From NCBI GenBank assembly GCA_004194705.1, contig SADC01001284.1:62001-126000 (forward strand): a stretch of 64,000 nucleotides of DNA. The letters are read 5' to 3'. Origin of the DNA: Ditylenchus dipsaci. Lineage: Eukaryota > Nematoda > Chromadorea > Rhabditida > Anguinidae. Below the pieces are notes generated by a model. That model did not search any database. It worked only from the letters and a program-made list of their open reading frames with translations, and was not told the DNA's origin. Position numbers and translations under genes: made by a program. Below are positions 1 through 13,245 of this stretch, one piece after another (position 1 is the first letter of the stretch; every line of letters starts with the position of its first letter).

Positions 1-3000
1 CCTCTATCTGTAGGCATATCAGGCGCTACCCCCAATTGCAAATATTTGTGTGGGTTGGCTTTTAGTAGGTGATGACCCAACTCAAATAATTGTTCTGACT
101 GCAGATTGCCTTGTCTGACCAGCGATAGTGAAAGAAGAATGTGGCCGTATCTAAATTTTTAAATGAATTGGGTATTAACACTAGAACGGTCGAGCGGCCA
201 CTTTGTGCAGTTGGAGTCAGTTTTCGACGCTGATTCCGAATATGGTCACAGAATTTGCTAATTCGTTGTTTTGAGGTGGTAAACACCCCTTTGAATTTTG
301 GACACCAAAAATCAGTAACAGCTCGATAGTTTTACTTGTTACTCGAGAAGTATTTAATCGTGAGTCAAGCTTGATAGCTTGTTTGAAAGCTGAAATTCCG
401 GCCTTTCTAGCTGTATATTACACACGGGTTGGTTGCAATAAAAAGTGTGTTTTTTAAAGTCTTTCAAAAACATATTCAAATTTTCAAATTTTAAACATCT
501 AGAAAAAAGTGCTTGTATTTTTATTATAGAGACACCACTCAAAAATCGGATACGATAGGAAGAAAGAGCAGACAAAACTGGGTCTAGAACGTCTATTTAA
601 AAAAAGTTCGTTAGTTATTTGCTTGGTAAATTTACATCAAACAAAATTGTTGCAAAATTCGAAAAAAATAAAACCGCGATTTGATCGAATTCAAATATTT
701 TTATGCATCACAAATTTCAAAATACACACAAAAATGCAACCAGAACATTTATTTGCAGTGATCACATTTAGAAACTTCTTTCTTTGACCGGTGAAGTTCG
801 CAGTAAGGCCTATGGCATTTGAAGCATTCTTTTTGGCATCTTTTGTCGCAGGCGTAGCATCGTCCCTTGGCAAATATAAGCTTTGACTGACTTCTTGTTG
901 TCATTGAGCGTAGCGTCGGGCGATCTTGACGAGCGGTCTCATCGCAGGATATACAAATGGTCTTCGTCACTGCATGCTTTTCACAAATTGGCTTTTGACA
1001 ACTTCCACAGCTAATAATCTTTGACCCACGGATTGTTGATCTGCAGATGTAGCAATGCTCTTCTTCAAGCTTGGCGGATGAGACCATTTTCGCGTGAACG
1101 CTATAGATAGATGATAAATTTATACACATTTGGTCTAAATATACCTTGCATATAAGTTTGATATTTCTCCAAATTCTTTTGTGCTCCAGTGACCTCCTTT
1201 CTCCTTGCTCCTTTCTTTCTTCAAACCATCCATTAGCTGATCGGATAAATTGTGCAGGAAGTCGCGTCTTGGTTGCTTTTCCCCCATCAATACAAAGGCA
1301 TTTTGCGCGCCCCATCCACAACTAAGCCCATAAAAAGTCGGAGCGGCCAGCGTCTTGTTGCGGGCTTGTAAGAATACCCATTGATCATTTCATCAAAGAT
1401 ATCGACACCGAATTTGGTTTGATTGTAAACAGCGATCATCTTTGGCTCCCTGATTTATCCATTTCTTTTTGTGGTGAGCTGTGGAGTAGAGCGAAACTTG
1501 CTTTGTATCTCTAACTTGGAACTTCAAAAGAGTTTCCCTCTGACGGAATACAAACTGCACTTTACCATTCTAAAATACATTACCATAATTATGCTTCATA
1601 TAAAGATGCTTTTCATTTTTGTTGCATGTTATAAAATCATATTTTACATATGCGTAAAAATTGTCTTCGTCCAAAACTTTGAATTCGATCAAATCGCGGT
1701 TTTATTTTTTTCGAATTTTGCAACAATTTTGTTTGATGTAATTTACCAAGCAAATAACTAACGAACTTTTTTTAAATAGACGTTCTAGACCCAGTTTTGT
1801 CTGCTCTTTCTTCCTATCGTATCCGATTTTTGAGTGGTGTCTCTATAATAAAAATACAAGCACTTTTTTCTAGATGTTTAAAATTTGAAAATTTGAATAT
1901 GTTTTTGAAAGACTTTAAAAAACACACTTTTTATTGCAACCAACCCGTGTGTAATATACAGCTAGAAAGGCCGGAATTTCAGCTTTCAAACAAGCTATCA
2001 AGCTTGACTCACGATTAAATACTTCTCGAGTAACAAGTAAACTATCGAGCTGTTACTGATTTTTGGTGTCCAAATTCAAAGGGGTGTTTACCACCTCAAA
2101 ACAACGAATTAGCAAATTCTGTGACCATATTCGGAATCAGCGTCGAAAACTGACTCCAACTGCACAAAGTGGCCGCTCGACCGTTCTAGTGTTAAGGTTG
2201 AATTTAAACTCTTTCAAATTTAAATACTGTTTTTTTCAGCTCTTGAGTAGGGTGACACAGTTATGGCTAACTGGACCTTACTCGGTCTTTATTGAACTAC
2301 TGTTTGGTTTTTTTGGGTTCTCAATTTTCGTTCGATTAAATTATTGGAATGGACGCTGTCTTGGACCCGGGCAGATTATTTTGTTTCAGTTCACCGGATT
2401 TTTTCGTATACGGTTTTCGGTTTCGGCTAACTTACTAAAAAAATCAATCTGGGTCGGTTAATTGACCCTACGCCACTCTTATTTTCGCCCTAGTGTTCCA
2501 AAATAAATTAGTATTTGAGTGTAATCAGCAGGATGTACCCAGTTTTTATTCCTGATACTAAAAGGAACAAGTAATTAGAAGACGTGCATCCGTGGTATAG
2601 CAAATAAGTTAGACATCATAGCAATTCATTTGAAAAGCCCTAATTACCAACCTAACATCCACAAAGTAGTCAGTCTCACTACTCTCCTTTAGCAGCCACT
2701 CTCGAAATGACTGGTGCAACGGCACATACACACCCGACGACAGTTTTACAATCATAGGTGATAGCAGACCTAGTCTAAATAAAACTGATTTCGAAAATTT
2801 TTGAAGCAAAAAAGAGATGAAAAGAAACCTTTGATTGAGCTCTTTTTCAGATACCCTTGGCTCACTCTGGCCAGCATTCAACACCTTGAGAAGCTCTTTG
2901 AAGCGCATCGGCTTGAGTGAGGCTAGAAGGACGCTTAGAATAGGCGCTACTATGTGAAACAGGGACAGCGAACTAAATTTGAGAAGGTGAACTAAAAATA

Positions 3001-6000
3001 AGTAAGCTGATTGAGGCAGGGTAGTTTTTTGGTAATTTGCTGCTAGCCTCTGGTTTGTTACTTTTTTGGACCCTACTATAGAATACCACCCCCCCCCCCA
3101 AAAAATCCGACCTTTTAAAACTTAAGTAAAAGTACCCAAATTTATGTCCCAGACCCGGAAAATGTGCGCAAACTCTTCATTAGTCGCAACTTCCGTACGC
3201 TGGCCTACCCCAAGCCTAAGGGCTAAGCCTAAACTTATTGTTTGCAAGGGTAGTTACAGCATTTTTAAAAGGTCGGATTTTGGGGGGGGGGGTATTCTAT
3301 AGTAGCGCCTTTTTTGTTATTTTTCAAGTATTAATTTTAAGAAAAATTTTAATGCAGCCTCAAAGGTAAAGACAGACATGGTGTCGTTGGATTGAAATTT
3401 AAATCCATTTCGAAAAATCTCGGTCTGGGATCTCTTTAGTCCACATCAAATATCCCGGTCACAATATGGGTGAAAAACGCCGTTTTAAAATCTTGTTAGT
3501 ATGCGTCTTTCTGTCGAACGACGACCTTTCGATGCTTTGTTAAAATTCGGCAAAATATTAAAAAAAGAAACCATATAATTTTTTTCGAAAAAGAGAATGT
3601 TTTGCAGTAAAATTTCTTGGTTTTTTTTCAAACTAGATAGTGATCAGTGAAATATCTCTGCAAAATGTAGAACAAAAAGGAAAGTATGAAGCAAATAACA
3701 AAATAATTTGGTTCATAACTTTACCTTTTCGTTCTTTATTTTGGAAAGATGGTTGCACTGATGACATGTCACTAGAATCGCAGGTCTATCTGATAGTATT
3801 TTTTTGAAAGAGTCAAAAAACAAAAGTTTGCTTTAAAATTACGAGAATTTATGCGAAATTTTATGATGCTCAAAAAAACTTTGCTGGTCGCCTTGGTCTT
3901 CGTGTGGATCACGTTTGGGCTTTTTTAAACCCTGAGTTTGTCGATCCGATCGTTCGTTAAAAAAAACCGTAAATCACTAACGTGAAGTTCAAATTAAAGT
4001 GAAGCAGGTATAATTGGTTCAAGTCGGTAGGTAGAAGTGACAAACTGGTAGCCTTCAATCTAATTCTGTCCTCTTCAATCATCTTCAACAGCAAAGACAA
4101 GAAAAGATGGTTGCCTCTGGACTTTTTGAGCATTTCCTCCACAAACTCCATGAGACCATCTTCCGGATTACTGGTGCTACATCTTCGTTCACGCACTCTT
4201 TCTTCCAACTAAAAATCGCTTCTAATCGCTAGGAAAAAAGTAAATGTAAAAAAGTTTACAGCTGGATTGATAGTGAAGTGGTAGTCAATATAAAGCCTGG
4301 AGTCTCGCAACACCCTTTCGTCAACCTCCACATCGTCCAACCTGATGGTGCGAAGATCCAACCCATAAAAGGGGGTTATTGTGGAGGAGGTGACAATGAA
4401 TCGCAGCCAGGGAGGAAATTCACCAGAAGTTTGTTTGAGCAACCAGCCAATGGATTCATCACCATCGTTGCGATGGAATCCAGCCTCGTCCACACCATCA
4501 ATTAAACCTGAACAGGGGTTAGTAAGGTTGGTGAAGAGAAAAAAATTGTATAAAAATAAGTCGAAACTAAAAAATATCGGCTTCTGTTAAAGGCCATGGT
4601 TCAGTCCTTTTATAGCAAAATTATTAGTCAAAATGGCTTTTAGACACTCCCAAAAATCATGATTTTAGGGGGGGTATATCATAGTAGCGTCAAAAACCAA
4701 CCTATAAAAAAATTTGGATTAAAATGACAGAAAATTTGAAAACTGATGGCAAATCGAGAAAAAGGCGGCAATTTCTAGCTAAGCGTCGGAATTTTTCAGT
4801 TTTGAAAATATGTATGAGGATCAAATTCATGAGTAAAAAAAGTTTGGAATATTTTTTGGTGAATTTTTATACAGGTGGTCTAAAAAATCATCCGATTTCA
4901 AAGGATTCTTTAAATGGTGACTAAATTACATCAGCGTAGTCTAAATTTCACCAATAAATCACTAAATTTTGCCAGCAAATTTTACACCAAAATTTTCTGG
5001 AGGGCGGGTGGAGGTGGGTTTTTTAGCCCGATTAGCTCGGATCTTCCCGTATTATCATAAATATCAGCCAACTCACAATTAGACATGTAGTATCAGCAGT
5101 ATCATGTGCACTCTTGCCATTTAAACGTGGTTCATTTGTAGAAAGAAAGCAGGAGTCCCACTTCAGCTGATTGACATTGAGTTGAGCCAGTGGTTGAATG
5201 ACTAACAAACGGAAAAGCTCTACTGGATCCACCTCTAAACTGGCAGCTTCACTTGTAGCCAACTGATATAGCCTGTCATCCGAGCCTATTCTCTCAGTGT
5301 AGGGACGGAGCAATGGCGATGCACACATGTAAGAACATAGATTGCGTACGAATTCTGGAATTGAGCAGGTGGAGGCGCAGTACAAGTGACAAGTATGGAA
5401 GGAAATAACTCGGCAAGCCACCATTCGCAGCCTTAATATCGGGATAGGTTAAGAAGGATTAAAATATGATTCCAAACCAACCATTCATAATTTCTGGAGC
5501 TGAAGTTGGTGGAAGAGTTGAGCGAGGTTTGAGATCCAGTGCTCCCCACCACAATTCCTGAATCCACGGTGTCCGCATTGGTTCCCTGACAAGTTTCTGG
5601 ATGAGAAAACAAACCAGGTACATAAATAATAATAAACAGGGCTCAAAAACTGAATAAATATTTGAATGGTCCCAATTCGATAGATTTATTCATTACTGTC
5701 ACAAAACCCACTTTATGCAAAAAGAAAGGTGAATTGAGCACTAATTGATTCAGCACAGCACTTTTTCCACTGCCATTTGCGCCCTGGATCAATGTGACTG
5801 GTGCTTTTTCGACTACTGCCTAAAAATGATCAGTAACTACACATGTAGCACAAGAATATACGGGATATAGACGTTTCCCAAAATGAAACTTGTTTCATAC
5901 AAAGAGAGGGGGGGGAGCCAAGGCATTTTTTAAGTTTTTTGAACATTTTTAGATTGTGTGTGAACCACCCTAAAAGACCCAAAACAACCTAAAACACCCA

Positions 6001-9000
6001 AACACTCCAAAACTAGCTTAAATCACTGAAAACATCTAAAAGCAAACCACAGTGAACCACCACAAAAGAGGTACGTGGATACCCAAACCCACAAAAGGAT
6101 AGAATTTGAACATAGTTTTGTTAACTGGGGCCTACTTCGTGAAAAAAAACTCTGTTATGCATGCTTTTATGCATCCAGAGTCATTTTCGAGTGATTTATG
6201 TTTGAGGTATGTGGGTGTGCGCATCTTAACCCAAGCCACCAAGCCGCCTGCGTTCCCCAAGTTTCATTTTGAGGAAACGTCTATGCACCGAATATACTAA
6301 CCGTCTGATAGAGTTCCTTGAAAAGCCACTCACGACCCAAAAACGAGAAGTCCGTCTCGCCCTCTTTGTGGAATTGAGTCATGGAGAAGACTACGGGCGG
6401 AGGCGCTTTCTTAAAACACTACTTATTATAATGGGTGTGAGAAAAAGAAAAAATGTGACCATTTCCACAAAGCTAAGTTGTTCATTGGAGCGCACTAAAA
6501 TGGAGGTTCTGGAAGCAGCATGGTTGGTACTGTGCAGATGGACTTTAGACTTGGCTGGTGGAATAGACCTGTAATGGTGTCAATTACATATTACTGTTGC
6601 AAATACTGCCCCTCTTCCTGTTGGATCGGGGGTGTAACTCCTTAGGTTTTAGCAAATTCCAACCAAATCAAGGTTAATCGGAAAGGACCGTTAAAGGGCA
6701 TGCCCACGCTAATAAGAGGTGGTGCCCGGGAATTCGATTTTTCGACTAATCATTAAACTCATGTACGGGTTTTTCAACTTGGTTTCTAACAAAACTATAC
6801 CTAAAATTCAATTCCAGGCCTTGTTTTGTTAGAAACCAAGTTGAAAAATCAGTACAGAAGTTCAATGATACGGAGAAATTTTTAAAATTCCGGGCACCAC
6901 CTCTTATTAGCGTGGGCATGGCTCTTTAAATCAGCAAAATCGTAGATTTGTACCGAAAACCTTACCATTTAACTGATAAGAAGGTCTGGGCTGTCTTCTT
7001 TGCATGGACGCTGAACTAGAGGATAAGGAGCGCATATTACCCCGATTGCTTTGTGTGTTCAACAGCGAAATGGTGGACTGGGTGGGTGAACCAAGGCGAT
7101 TACCCTTCTCACTAGCTTCATCTGAAATAGGTTGTCATTGGTTGTTTTGCTCTTGTACACAACTTTATCTTAATTTACTCCGTTGAAACCGGTCACACCT
7201 TTTTGGGTCTAAAATGGTTTAAGAGTAACCAAAAATATCTTGCAAACGCTTTTAGCTGAACTACCGTATAACCTCTAATAATCCCTCTTGCAGTGCTAAC
7301 AAAGGCACAAAATTTACGTATTTTAGAATACCTCGGATCCGATTCGATGTAGATCTTCGATCATTGACTGACTTCTTGTTTCTTTCAGCAGTTTTCGTAA
7401 TATTCAGAGGCATTATAAATCAGGGTCGTTTTGAAGCGTTTGAAAAAGAGGTTATTAGATTAAATCAGACCTGTTTACAGCCCAAATATTTAGGTCCGGA
7501 TGAATTTTTAAAATTCAGGCCCGGCTCGTCCCAAGCCCGGGACGGGCTGGTCCTAATGGCTCGTGATATACCGTATGACTTCTATTAATCTCCACCCCTG
7601 ACTTTGAATAACTACATTTTAGACTAGAGTAAATATTTCGCAAATCTTTTTTCGAATTTTCTCAACTCCCATTAGCTTTACTGGCTCCGCTTTTTCGATA
7701 TTGGATTTTCACCCAAAAATTTCGACATTGACACCAAATTTTTCAGATTTTCGGGGTTGAAAAATAATCCCCCAGGGGAATTAAAAGAGGCTATACAGTA
7801 AACTGTATATAATCATCATCAATTTTATTGATCAATATTTTTTGATGCTAGTTAGATGGCACCCTAAAAACTCAAAAGTATCATGATAGTGCTAAGGAGC
7901 CAACTAGCGAAAATAAACTAAATTTCGACAATAGCGGGATGAATTCTACGTTGAACGGGCTCTTTACGCCGACCCGTCCCAAAAACAATTTAAAAATCCG
8001 GGCCGGCCGTGGACAGGTCTGGAGTGAATACGGTATATTCGGTTAAATTACTGACTGCTCCTAAAAAAATAAATCTCACTTTTTCCATGACATTGAAAAC
8101 AAATTTGAAGTGCTGATTTGAACATAAAAATAGTTGCGGCTCAATATTTAGAACACTTATAAATAATAGTTGCTTCCAATTGTGTGTTTTATCTGCTTTA
8201 TATTCTCTTTATCTCTTTAATATATAATCGACCTACACCTTCTTAAGACCAAAATGTTTGAACTTATTCGCCTGTTTGTTTTGGTGTGTTTGCATGAACT
8301 ATTTCTTTATTTTTCTTCAACCAGTAACCCCATAAACCTTTGTTTGAAACCAAGGGGATGAAAGTTTGGAGTCCATAAAGAGAGCTCTAAATCATTATGC
8401 CAATGGTATTTCATCTCTGTTTAGATGAAATAAAAGAGAGTAGTATAAATCTTGCTGCAATTTCACATTTATGCAAACACCATTTCCAATATTTTTCATC
8501 GACAACCCCACTTTGGCTAAAACAACAAACGTGGGGTTGCAGCACTAACAAATGACTAGTTTCTCTTTTTTTATTCTACACTAACTAAATTTGGGGAGGC
8601 GGTGACGGGAGCTCCAAGTCCCCAATGTCTTTTACATATAGCTTTTGAGAAAAAAAAACTATTCCTACCATTCAAAAGTCTGAACCCCAAATTTATGAAG
8701 GAATTTTCAGGGTTTCAGGTTAAGGTTTTTGGGTAAAGGCAAAGAAAAAAGAGTTACTTCATGAGGCTGTCAAACCAATGATTAATTTTGCATCATAAAA
8801 GAACAGATTGAGGACGCTTTGTCTGCTAAGGATTCTTGAAAAAAATTAATAAAAAATTGGTACTTTTACTAAAAAAGTACAAAAAAGTTTTCATGTCTTT
8901 TTGGTGCGTAAAAGTTTCGCCAGTCTTTTGCAAATTCATAAAAACTAGTGAACTGCTAGTTTTGCCTTGGCCTCCTTGTTGATTTTTTTGCTAAGCTTTA

Positions 9001-11608
9001 GACAGTTATTGAATCAAAAACCACACATCCGAAATAATAATTTTCTCACTCAGGTGTCTCAAAAAATAATGACTCCTGCAAAAAATTTATAAAGCATCTC
9101 AATTTGTTTATTTACTAAAATAAATGCGTCTGTATTAGAGGGTAGTCTGGTAGTAGCTATGTGATCTCAATTAAGTTTTACGATTAATCTTCTTTTTCTT
9201 GCCATTTTTTGCTTTTTACTTTAAATTGTGCTTCTTTTTGAAGCAAATTGCCAACTATAATAGACTGTCGTGGATGGAAATCTTCTGCATGAGACATGCG
9301 TGGCCGATAAAACTAATGAGTGTATCACCATACTCTAACTTTTCATCCTATCTACCTAACCAATCCCCGTCCAAGTGACTTTACAAACTTTCTTTTAATT
9401 AACCACTCCTCCTCACAATTCATTGGGAAGTCCAGCTAAGTCCAAGTTCCCAAAAAAAACAAAGACCAATTTAAATAAAAACATTTTTTTTCAAAACTTA
9501 ATTAAGAAGTAAAATTAGACCTGTTTGCCAGGAAGCAGAGTACATCTCTCCATTAGCTGAATAGGATGTGTTGGGCAGGAAGAGGAATTGCTGTTGATTG
9601 CGACCATTACTGCTATTGCATTTACTGTTGCCCGTTTGGGTAGTGTTGAGGATCGGGGGTGGGATGGCAATAGGGTTCTCAGATGCTCATGGATGGTGTT
9701 TCGGGCTTGGCTGGCATCTGGGGGTCCTGTAAATATAGTAAGTTAGTGGATTAAAAAGCAAATTGGCAAAGAGAGAGTGAGTAATACTCACAAAACATGG
9801 AAGCGCTGGCCTTTGTCTTCTCTTAGAGTAGGTATTGCTGCTTGCATTACTGAGCCTGCAACTACCACCACCCACGAATCCATCTGGCAGATGACCACTC
9901 TCACACATCGACGAAGAAGCTAGAGAGTATCGACCGGAATGGAAATTCGCCTCGTCTACTGTAGCTATGGGCGCCCTAGCCGCAGATCTACTGGTAAGGC
10001 TTGGTTGAGACTGCTGAAAATGGAACAAATATTAGGCTGGCTTGAACTTTCATATGGTCTAATATATTTTTAGTTACTTACCGTATTGTCTTTAATATAG
10101 GGTAAATAAAATCAAGTTCATATTTGTGAAGTGAACTATTGGGATTTTTCGCCTGTTTTAATTGGTTCTCCTGTTGTGTCTTTAAGCCCAGGCAAAGGCA
10201 GGCCAGCGTATGCTAGGATGGATTCAAAGGGCGCCCATCCATTTTAAAAAGAAATTGTCACGCGACAAGATATTTTTTAAAATAATATGTCGCGCTACAT
10301 TGTCCCTTTTTTATTTTTCTTTTGTCCGGCTACGTCGTCCTTGGTTTTTATTTTTTATTGAGCGACACTGGTCATTTTTTAATGTATGTGTATACCTATC
10401 TCTTATTTATTATTCATCCATACTTTTCTAGCATTCTGTATCTTTGGTTCTTTTATAAATAAAAAAGAGGCAATGTCGCCCGACAAATTCCATTTAAAAT
10501 GGACATTGTCGCGCGATATTTTCCAGGCGACGTTGTCCATAATTTGGGACGCGCGTGAAAAATTTAAAATAATAATCGCGTGAAAATTTTTTAAATGGAC
10601 AATGTCCGGGGGCCATTCAAACACGTTTTATTCCTTTTTTGTACTTAGGGGGAAGGGGTCGCTTTCATAATAGAGAATCAGAGATCAGAACAAGATTTGT
10701 CGAACTTTCTGAATAAATATTTTTATGATTGATCTCTTGTCGAAAATGGCAAGTAAAGGAGCTCATAGGTCGAGATATGAGAAACTATAGGTCGAGAATA
10801 TCAGGTCGGATATCCGAAAGCAATACAGAGAAAATACGGATCGGATATCCGAATCCGATATTTGCGGATATCCCACAACCCTAGTCAAGAAGAAAAAAAA
10901 TGAATTTGTAATATTGGACAAATATATTTCTAAAAAGAGGCATGATTACGTGGATCACACATCATTACAACCGTCAGCAAACCAAACATACCCCTTGATT
11001 TGGCTGGTGAAGTGGTGTCGAACACAAGGGATGCTGTTGACCACTGCTTATGCTGCCACTACCACGCTCAAAATTCCAGCCAGTCACCTCTTCCCGCGTC
11101 CAACCAGCACTACAAAAAAAACAAATAAAAAATTAAAACAAATCAGTCTTTCTTGTTGATTTGTATGTTGTTTGTCTGGCTCCTACCAGCCAAAACTGAA
11201 CAAAGGCTTTGTTCAAAAACGGCTGGCTAATCCTAGTAAATAGACCATATCAATCTATGTTCTAAAGTTTTGATACACCGAATAAAAAGTCTCTCTAACA
11301 AGTGCTTCTTGCCATTACTTTGCAAGATAAAAAATTGTGTCCCAAAAGTATTCATCTTTTTGTTATTTTATTATTTTTTATTATTTTAAATTCGAACCTT
11401 TTTTCGATCGGCTTAGCCTGGGAGTAGCCGGCAAGCGGAAGAGCCGGTTTTTGAAGGTGTTGATCTGGCGGAGGGAGCGTCTGAGTGTGCCGAACCCATG
11501 AGTACCCTCTTCATCGCCCACTCCAAAAGCTGAAGAAGAAGAAGACGGGCCAGGACTGGGACCATCCAGTTCATCTCTAGAAAGCACTGTTGAGGTGGTC
11601 ATCATCAT
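1..11608 (-). CDS. TANC/rolling-pebbles-like scaffold protein, 3' part cut by window edge
   Basis: TANC proteins are large postsynaptic or myoblast-fusion scaffolds with a STAND-type P-loop domain, ankyrin repeats and TPRs. Exons read by eye, 5' to 3': 11398-11610, 10992-11109, 9792-10013, 9521-9726, 6966-7121, 6460-6568, 6302-6409, 5712-5819, 5482-5597, 5077-5431, 4260-4507, 3982-4208, 2829-2972, 2652-2784, 1-150. The first five are Ser/Gly-rich and poorly conserved. The 6302-6409 exon has GREWLFKELYQ, 5712-5819 has Walker A GANGSGKS, and 4260-4507 has Walker B LIDGVDEA. Exon 2652-2784 has HQSFREWLL, and exon 1-150 has FELGHHLLKA just before where ankyrin repeats should start. The start is the first of three ATGs at 11606-11608; an upstream untranslated exon is likely because an acceptor precedes it. 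Exon 9521-9726 needs one added base near 9683, and the 6966-7121/6460-6568 junction is out of phase by one. The family call is firm, the N-terminal exons less so. Confidence 0.85.
179..2191. mobile_element. piggyBac element with ~515-bp terminal inverted repeats, internally deleted
   Basis: The element is flanked on both sides by TTAA (175-178 and 2192-2195), the diagnostic piggyBac target duplication. Its ends are perfect inverted copies starting CACTAGAACGGTCGAGCGGC. The arms, about 179-693 and 1677-2191, are near-identical in reverse orientation over about 515 bp, so the same 73-codon open frame appears on both strands. Only the C-terminal part of the transposase lies between the arms. It sits in the TANC-like intron between exons 2652-2784 and 1-150. 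The near-identity of the arms suggests recent activity, but self-mobility is unlikely because most of the transposase is missing. Confidence 0.93.
749..1455 (-). pseudogene. piggyBac transposase, C-terminal remnant
   Basis: Reading leftward from about 1455 the translation gives YNQTKFGVDIFDEM and then RRWPLRLF. This is the piggyBac block that carries the third catalytic aspartate (the GVD motif). After one apparent frame slip near 1320 it continues as NAFVLMGEKQPRRDFL, then an intron-like gap at about 1098-1145, and a C-terminal Cys/His-rich domain (CYICRSTI, CGSCQKPICEKH, CYACDKRCQKECFKCH, CDHCK) ending at 749. That domain matches the piggyBac cysteine-rich end-binding domain in position and style. 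The N-terminal two thirds, with the first two catalytic aspartates, are absent. It lies wholly inside the piggyBac arms. Confidence 0.85.
3069..3307. repeat. Inverted-repeat element with poly-C/poly-G ends
   Basis: The ends are inverted copies: CTACTATAGAATACC followed by a C run and AAAATCCGACCTTTTAAA on the left, and its reverse complement on the right. It lies in the TANC-like intron between 2972 and 3982. Related ends recur at 4655-4690, 47686-48507 and 57165-57195. Confidence 0.7.
6106..6245 (+). repeat. Hairpin repeat family, copy 1
   Basis: This copy has a hairpin around TATGCATGC...GCATCCAGAG, a second small stem TCATTTTCGAGTGA, then GGTATGTGGGTGTGCGCATC. Relatives lie at 13080-13245, 23465-23700, 48155-48345 and (inverted) 56905-57010. 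It occupies the TANC-like intron between 5819 and 6302. Confidence 0.7.
6691..6929. repeat. Palindromic MITE-like element
   Basis: The arms carry GCCCACGCTAATAAGAGGTG and its reverse complement, and inner segments TTTTTCAACTTGGTTTCTAA and TTAGAAACCAAGTTGAAAAA. A diverged relative lies at about 36899-37146. It sits in a TANC-like intron between exons 6460-6568 and 6966-7121. Confidence 0.75.
7130..9510. other. Large TANC-like intron without recognised coding content
   Basis: The stretch between exons 6966-7121 and 9521-9726 is AT-rich. It holds scattered fragments ending in ACCGTAT motifs (for example near 7265 and 8030) that resemble the CCGTATT-type MITE ends seen elsewhere in the window. 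I see no exon that fits the gene's reading frame here. Confidence 0.5.
10240..10625. repeat. Inverted-repeat element with GTCGCGCGAC-type repeats
   Basis: Several copies of a motif like ATGGACATTGTCGCGCGA occur in both orientations from about 10250 to 10615, giving a foldback structure. A fragment with TTGTCGCGCGACAA recurs near 16650. It lies in the TANC-like intron between 10013 and 10992. Confidence 0.6.
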
Positions 11609-13079
11609 TTCTGCAATACACATATAACTTTAACTACAGTTTTTAAATATCTAATACCAATTTCAATAAATATTTTTTACACGAAAACACGGTTTTTCTA
11701 ATATATTGGCCGAATTTCTCAGCCCAACTTGTATATGACAAGTAAAAAACAAGAAAATTTCCTATTTAAAAAGTAACCACAGGAAGACTAAGCTATATTT
11801 TCAAAAAAGCCCAATTATCACAGACTCAAACCAACATGAATTTTGCTGAAAATTATAGATTCGCACAAATTTGTGAATACAGTATGGAATTCATCTCTAG
11901 AATACACACCCAAGTCAGTTTGTTTTTTGGTCCTTCAAGCTGATTTTTTCAATTTTTCTGAGCTTTTTTATTTTAGCTTACAATTTTTTTTTTAAATAAG
12001 AAAGAGTGAAAATTTTCCAAAAATATTACATTACGTGACTAAGGCAAAGGCGCTGGATATGTGTTCCAGAGATTTTTTCATACTTGATCCAAATTTTCAC
12101 AGTGGATAAATCAAAAACTGCATCTAAATGCCGTTTAAAGCACTAAAACACGCACACACAGAAAATCATCCCTCCCTGCATAATTTTTTGAAACAAAAAA
12201 CATTGAAAGCAAAGCCTACTATTTGTTTGACCAGCTTTATGTATAAATACAGAGGGAGCAAGGCAAAGGGGAGAAAGTGGTGGCAAACCAACAACCCAAG
12301 CAGATTGATAAATGACCAGGGGAAGGAGAGACCAGGGGATTCAGTGCCTTGAGGAAGAGCAGGAATTACCCAATTCCTCAACTACGCCTAAACAATTTGG
12401 CCTTTTCGGCCATTTATTCCAAATTTTCCTTGTTTTTTGCTGCTTTGGAGTATGTGCAAGGCGCACACCACTATTAAATGTGGAAAACGCAAAACTTTTA
12501 GGCACAGAAAAATTTCAAATTCACTGGTTCGTAACTTTGTTTTGCACATGCAGCAGTTCTTCTTCAGGTTTTTTCGAAATTTCGTGTGGCGTAAATATTT
12601 TTTTGTAAAAAATTCATAGACTGCTATCGTATTTCTTTTAACAGCCCCTCTTACTTTGAGTAGTGTGAAACTTTTGTTTTCATTAACTTTTTTTGAGCTC
12701 GAAATGTGTATTCCGGTGCTATTCTACGTGATCAAATAATCTCAATCTCAACCTATTTTCATAGAAATATCACTGATCTCAATGAAAATCTGATTGAGAT
12801 ATCAATCAGCATGAATTTTTTAAATTTTAAATCTGGCACTTTTATAGTTCCCCCTCCATACTCGGATTTTTTGAAAAGTGACCCAAAATCATTTCCCGAA
12901 TCACCACTCATTTTTTCTGCACAACAAAATACGAGAAGCTTTTCTAAATATTTTCTGAATAAAAAAATTGAAAGTTTGTCAAAAAATTGCCTCCCACCCC
13001 TCAGGCAAAGATGGTCTTTTTAGGGTATTTTTCACCAATTTTTGGCCTTTTTAAAGTCAAATGAAGGTAAAAATGATAG

Positions 13080-13245
13080 ATTGTGAACAGATTTTTACTT
13101 TCTGGGGCCTACCGCATAAATGAACTCTGGTATGCGTGCTTTTTCATGCATCCAGTGTCACTTTCGAGTGATTTGTGTCTCAGGTATGTGCGCGCATCTC
13201 AACCCCAAGCAACCAAGCTCCCTGCGCCCCCGAAGGGGCCGAGTA
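13080..13245 (+). repeat. Hairpin repeat family, copy 2
   Basis: The conserved lead GGGGCCTACCGCATAAAT is followed by a hairpin CTCTGG...CCAGTG, the stem TCACTTTCGAGTGA, then CAGGTATGTGCGCGCATC and a GC-rich tail with GCGCCCCCGAAGGGGC. Confidence 0.75.

Noticed and set aside
354..575. Identical 73-codon frames at 354-575 (minus) and 1797-2018 (plus)
   Set aside because: They are the two inverted arms of the piggyBac element, not genes.
2530..2570. Possible TANC exon after TATCAGGAATAAAAACTGGG on the minus strand
   Set aside because: It gives a short peptide ending in a stop. The exon at 1-150 fits the gene in phase and matches the family, so the short frame is chance.
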